Shown here in pieces: positions 60,443 through 64,000 of a stretch of 64,000 bases of DNA. The notes below the pieces were generated by a model. It searched no databases, was not told where the DNA came from, and worked only from the letters and a program-made list of their open reading frames with translations. This stretch comes from Candidatus Auribacterota bacterium (GTDB lineage Bacteria; Auribacterota; Tritonobacteria; UBA1439), in NCBI GenBank assembly GCA_026392035.1, contig JAPLCX010000064.1:25130-89129 (forward strand). Direction: 5' to 3'. Every line of letters starts with the position of its first letter. Positions within the stretch are counted from its first letter, which is position 1. A program made the translations under genes and the position numbers.

Positions 60443-60569
60443 ATCCGAAACACTAAACTCGAAACAAACTCAAAACTCAAAATCCAAAAACATTGAACGT
60501 TGGTGTTTTGAGTTTAGAGATTCGGGTTTCGGGTTTGTTTAGGATTTCGTGTTTAGTGTTTCGAGTTTC
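60439..60569. repeat. word-repeat inverted element after the DHH gene (element G)
   Basis: The left arm, about 60439-60494, reads 'ccctaaatccgaaacactaa', 'actcgaaacaaactcaaaac' and 'tcaaaatcc'. The right arm, about 60505-60569, reads 'gttttgagtttagagattcg', 'ggtttcgggtttgtttagga' and 'tttcgtgtttagtgtttcg'. The arms are over 50 bases, with only about a 10-base loop. It begins inside the last codons of the DHH gene. Confidence 0.78.
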
Positions 60570-60634
60570 TCCCCGGAGGGGATCATTTGGAAAGGAGGTG
60601 CGCGGAAAGTTGAAATTCAAGACTTGACCCCTTG

Positions 60635-63600
60635 TCAGGGGAGATGCGCGGAGGCCGCTTTTGACTTCTCGCTGTGGAGGCCCACGCCGTCAACTGCGGC
60701 GATCCGGTAGGTGTATTTCTTTTTTGCCTGCGCCGTGCAATCCTCGAATCTCAGGCCGGTGACCTGGCCGACCCTGCTCTCTCCGCCGAGGATGTCCCAC
60801 GCCGTGCTCCTGTAAATCTCGTAGCCGGAGATATCAGGCTCCGGATTTGCTTTCCAGGTCAGTACAATCTTGCCGTTTTGGGCTTCGGCAGTCACCCCCT
60901 CGGGCGCGGCGGGGCGGGGTTTCGTCGATGCCTCGGTTTTATCCGAGGCGTCGCTCTCGAGGCCGTCAGCATCCACCGCACGCACGTTGTACTGATAACG
61001 CGCCCCGTTCTCGAGCCGCTCATCGAGATAGCTGTTTGACTTCGAGCTCCCGACGTCCTTGAAGCTGCCACCGCGCCCTGTTTTTCTGGACACAACGTAG
61101 TGGTCTATGTCGCCCTCGGGATTCGCCGCCCACGTGAGGCGGGCGCTCCTTGCCAGACCTGATTCTGCCGAGAGTTCACGCGGCTTCGTGGGGCATGGTT
61201 TGGTAGTCGCTGAAACCGGTTGAGAGAAGTCGCTCACGAGATCATCGCGATCCACCGCCTTTATTTTGTAGGAGTATGTCGTCAGGTCTTTGAGCCCCTT
61301 GTGGATGAATTCGTTCTGCGGGGTTTCAGCGAGCTGCCGGAATGGTCCGCCCTCCTTCTCGGCAGAAAAGATGGTGTACTTTTTTATGTCCGTTTCAGGG
61401 TTCTTTTCCCAGGAGAGGGGTGCGGCCCTGGCCTTGTTGCCGGAAGCCGCGAGACCGCGGGGCGTGGAGGGGACGGGTTTTGTGGTCGCCTTGACAGGGG
61501 GGCTCATCTGGCTTGAGAGGTCGTCCTTGTCGATAGACTGCAGTTTGTAATAGTACTCGGCTTTGTCTTCGAGACCCCCGTCCGTGTAGCTCGGGCTCGA
61601 GAGCCATCCGGGCTTGACCGTGGCGATTCTCTTGTAGTCGCCATCCTCAGAACGGCTGCGATACAGCCGGAACTCGCGGATGTCGCTCTCCTTGGGGTTC
61701 CCCCACTCGAGGTAGACCCTGCGGGCAAGGCCGCTCTGGGCGGTGAATCCTTCCGGAATTGAGGGATGTGGTTTTGTGGAGACCGCGAACGGCTTGGAGG
61801 GCTCGCTATCGAGTCCGTTCCGGTACTTTTTGGCCACCTTGTAGTAATAGGTCTCCCCGTCGCCGAAGCCCCCTTCGGAGAAGCGCGGCGTTCGGCTTTC
61901 CCCGATGGATTTGAATTCGCCGTCAGCCGAGGCGGAGCGGTAGATCACATATCCGGTAACGTCATTTTCATTCTCGCTCCAGGAAAAGGATGATTTTTTC
62001 ACCGCGACATTTTCTTTTACCGGGAGCTGTCCCAGAGCCGGCCGGGGGCGGGTTGTCCCCGCCATCTCGGGGCACTGCTTTGACTCCATCTTGGTGGTGT
62101 CCGCCGCGGCGAGCCGGTAGTAGTAGGATGCGCCGTCGCTCAGATTTTTATCAACCCACTCTGTCTCTCTTGTCTTGCCGAGCAGCGCGTACGGGCCCTC
62201 CGCAGACTCGGCGCGATAGATCCTATACTCCTTGAAATCGGGTTCCTCGTTGGCGCTCCATGAGAGGATGTTCCTCCTGATGCCCGCCTCGATCTTCAGG
62301 CCGACCGGCGGCGCCGGCGGGCAGAAGCGGACCACGTAGCTGTTCTCCAGCCTCAGCACCTCCCGGTTCACGAGCGGTCTCAGTTCGTGCTCGAAGTTCG
62401 CCTTGAGCGAATCGGCGAGGATCACCCTGCCTGTCTCCACGTCCAGGAGGCGGAGGTCTATTTCGATGGAGTTGGCGAAGGCTGCGACGCCCCCGGCGAG
62501 CGCGACGTCAATTCCCAGGATCTTGCCTATCTTCTTTGCCGTCTCAGACTCGACAACACCTGACTGGTCGAAGTATATCTCGTCAATGACCTTGCGCACC
62601 TGCTTCCGCTCGATGACCTCGAAGTTCGGCTGTTTGGCGAACGCGGTGATGAACATGTCCGAAATGGCCTCGCCGTAGCCGCGTGACTGCGCCGCCGGGT
62701 TGTTGTTCTTGAAGTCAAAGACGGCAATGCGCACGGGCTTCTCAATTCGCGCTACCGTCACCTCGGGCCTCGGAATGGCGTACGAAAATATCTGCACGCG
62801 CCGGTTCCCCTTGTCCGCGATGAAGATCCGGCCATCGGCGCTGGTTCCGACTCCCTGTGGCTGGCTGAACTGCCCATGGCCCTTCCCCTTGCTCCCCACG
62901 CTCGTGAGGAATCTTCCCTCGGGATCGAACAGCTGGAGGGTGTTATTTTTCTCATCGGTCACGCAGACTACTCCCATGGCCCCCACGGCGATCCCGCCCG
63001 GTTTCTCGAACTTGCCTCCGCGCTTCCCCCGCCCGCCGAAACTGAAGAGGTACGCCCCCTGTGGGCTGTAGGCGTGGACAATGCAGAGGCCCTCATCGAT
63101 GAGGTAAATCGTCCCGTCAGGGCCCACGGCGACATCCCTGAGGCGTTTGAACTGGGGCCAGGAGATATATTTGATCGGGCCGCTCGTGCGTGAGATGTTG
63201 ATCTTTTCGATCGGCTTGGGGCCGGAGACTATCTGCATCACGAAGACCCCGCGGGGGTCGAATTTCTGAAACCGGTTATTCCCCTGGTCAATCACGTAGA
63301 GGTTGCGCATGCCGTCAACATCGATCCCGGCGGGGGCACGGAAATTCCCCGCGTCCACGCCCTTTTCTCCAATCCTTGAGCTGAACGCCCCCGTGCGGTC
63401 GAATATCTGGACGTTGTCGTTTTTGGTGTCCGAGACATGAATGCGTCCCTCGCTGTCCACGGCCAGGCCTGAGGGGCGGGGGAATGTCTTGCTCCAGAAA
63501 CCGGTTTCTCCGATCACGAAGAGCGGCTTGCCCTGGGAGTCGGCGGCGAAGACCTGGTGGGTTGACGCGTCGAGGATAAAGATATTGCCGGCGCGATCCG

Positions 63601-63775
63601 ATGCCACGTCCACCAGAGCCTTCCAGTCGTTGTTGTAGATCTCCCGCTCGTAGTTGACGGATCTCAGGCTGACCGCGTACTTGGGAGGCCCCTGGAGGAC
63701 GTAGAATTGTGGCCCCGCGCAGCCCGCCCCGACAATAATAGTTGCGTAAATTATGCGGCGTAGGACTCTCTTCAT
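60635..63775 (-). CDS. very large lipoprotein with NHL propeller, CsgG-like domain and fibronectin type III repeats
   Basis: A 1046-residue protein. The lipoprotein-type signal MKRVLRRIIYATIIVGAGC has its lipobox Cys at about residue 19. Residues of about 50-340 hold NHL-type repeats forming a beta-propeller (RPSGLAVDSEGRIHVSDTKN, DNVQIFDRTGAF, QPQGVGTSADGRIFIADKGN). Residues of about 345-485 resemble the CsgG/FlgO-type domain (RIAVFDFKNNNPAAQSRGYG, EAISDMFITAFAKQPNFEVI, ERKQVRKVIDEIYFDQSGVV). From about 500 to the end there are six fibronectin type III units, each with LTWxxNPExDIxxYxIYR and YYYKL-type strands and Lys-Pro-Arg-Pro linkers. I infer a periplasmic or surface scaffold. The combination of the three modules is unusual. 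It starts at the ATG at 63775; a TTG at 63793 is possible. Confidence 0.85.
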   Translation of the reverse strand: MKRVLRRIIYATIIVGAGCAGPQFYVLQGPPKYAVSLRSVNYEREIYNNDWKALVDVASDRAGNIFILDASTHQVFAADSQGKPLFVIGETGFWSKTFPRPSGLAVDSEGRIHVSDTKNDNVQIFDRTGAFSSRIGEKGVDAGNFRAPAGIDVDGMRNLYVIDQGNNRFQKFDPRGVFVMQIVSGPKPIEKINISRTSGPIKYISWPQFKRLRDVAVGPDGTIYLIDEGLCIVHAYSPQGAYLFSFGGRGKRGGKFEKPGGIAVGAMGVVCVTDEKNNTLQLFDPEGRFLTSVGSKGKGHGQFSQPQGVGTSADGRIFIADKGNRRVQIFSYAIPRPEVTVARIEKPVRIAVFDFKNNNPAAQSRGYGEAISDMFITAFAKQPNFEVIERKQVRKVIDEIYFDQSGVVESETAKKIGKILGIDVALAGGVAAFANSIEIDLRLLDVETGRVILADSLKANFEHELRPLVNREVLRLENSYVVRFCPPAPPVGLKIEAGIRRNILSWSANEEPDFKEYRIYRAESAEGPYALLGKTRETEWVDKNLSDGASYYYRLAAADTTKMESKQCPEMAGTTRPRPALGQLPVKENVAVKKSSFSWSENENDVTGYVIYRSASADGEFKSIGESRTPRFSEGGFGDGETYYYKVAKKYRNGLDSEPSKPFAVSTKPHPSIPEGFTAQSGLARRVYLEWGNPKESDIREFRLYRSRSEDGDYKRIATVKPGWLSSPSYTDGGLEDKAEYYYKLQSIDKDDLSSQMSPPVKATTKPVPSTPRGLAASGNKARAAPLSWEKNPETDIKKYTIFSAEKEGGPFRQLAETPQNEFIHKGLKDLTTYSYKIKAVDRDDLVSDFSQPVSATTKPCPTKPRELSAESGLARSARLTWAANPEGDIDHYVVSRKTGRGGSFKDVGSSKSNSYLDERLENGARYQYNVRAVDADGLESDASDKTEASTKPRPAAPEGVTAEAQNGKIVLTWKANPEPDISGYEIYRSTAWDILGGESRVGQVTGLRFEDCTAQAKKKYTYRIAAVDGVGLHSEKSKAASAHLP

Positions 63776-63793
63776 TTCAGTAAGAATATACAA

Positions 63794-64000
63794 CCTTACT
63801 ATGTTTCAGTAAAGGAGATAAGGGACGTTCATGGCATCCCTGTTGCTAGTGTTGTGTCCCGAGGGAATTGCTTTGCTCATAAGATGTTGCATAGGAGAAG
63901 GAGAGAAGAAGTACAGAAATGAGTTTACCCCATCGCGTGAGGCAGAGAGAGTGAGGTTTCATGCAGAGATAGGGAAATTCACCCCAGGAGGGGAGAATAG
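63794..64000. other. non-coding end of window
   Basis: About 207 bases with no open frame of useful length. An ATG at 63928, after 'ggagaaggagagaag', is followed by a stop after 11 codons. No hairpin with a T-run was found. Confidence 0.5.

Overview
The window looks like chromosomal DNA from an uncultured, diderm (Gram-negative-type) bacterium with high-GC coding sequence. Evidence for an outer membrane is a complete MCE/Mla-type lipid ABC transporter (two permeases, ATPase, MCE protein), an OmpH/Skp-like lipoprotein, a TonB-like protein and several lipoproteins. The exported proteins with Pro/Thr-rich linkers and the GloVer-repeat protein recall PVC-type and related candidate phyla, but there is no rRNA or other decisive marker here, so I give no firm taxonomy.

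Layout. 1-7.7 kb (minus strand): a run of integral-membrane glycosyltransferase-type proteins (GT-C, GT87-like, YfhO) around a GT2 glycosyltransferase. 7.9-10.7 kb: an exported GH26-type hydrolase converging on a B12-binding radical SAM protein. 11-20.5 kb: two Ddl-like ATP-grasp ligases, a TPR protein, tRNA-Gly, a second B12-binding radical SAM protein, an orphan histidine kinase, and a promoter-RHH-ATP-grasp-GNAT-lysine-2,3-aminomutase cassette of unknown product. 20.9-23.4 kb: two exported proteins. 23.7-27.1 kb: the MCE/Mla operon. 27.3-29.2 kb: a GT-B-like protein and RNase III. 29.3-36.6 kb: a branched-chain amino acid operon ilvD-ilvB-ilvN-ilvC-leuA. 36.8-41.3 kb: prepilin peptidase, a small winged-helix protein, aconitase, OmpH. 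41.8-44.4 kb: a GloVer-repeat exported protein, then an ORF-less group II intron. 44.4-46.9 kb: a DUF2344 protein and RNase E/G. 47-51.6 kb: a riboflavin operon (FMN riboswitch, ribBA, ribH, nusB, ribD, ribE). 52-60.4 kb: TonB-like protein, rpsU, TIM-barrel protein, RidA, pgi, polysaccharide deacetylase, polyprenyl glycosylphosphotransferase, coiled-coil membrane protein, DHH phosphoesterase. 60.6-63.8 kb: a very large NHL/CsgG-like/FN3 lipoprotein on the minus strand.

The most unusual feature is the intergenic DNA. Nearly every gap, including those inside operons, holds a long imperfect inverted repeat built by iterating a short 'word' (for example gtcaaaaggcaaaa, cgtatctcgtat, atgacaaat, cttaaacgac). 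Four of the five junctions between successive genes in the ilv-leu operon and three in the rib operon are occupied this way. In two of the elements the space between the arms is filled by a gene for a four-helix-bundle protein of the 23S-rRNA-intervening-sequence (S23/IVP) family. This is the same architecture as rRNA intervening sequences, but located between protein genes. Superimposed on this are a family of CTTAAG-centred palindromes, a nested cctgcc/ggcagg palindrome and three copies of another dispersed repeat. One CTTAAG palindrome is interrupted exactly by the ORF-less group II intron, and joining the exons restores the flank seen in another copy. These are my main candidates for an undescribed system.
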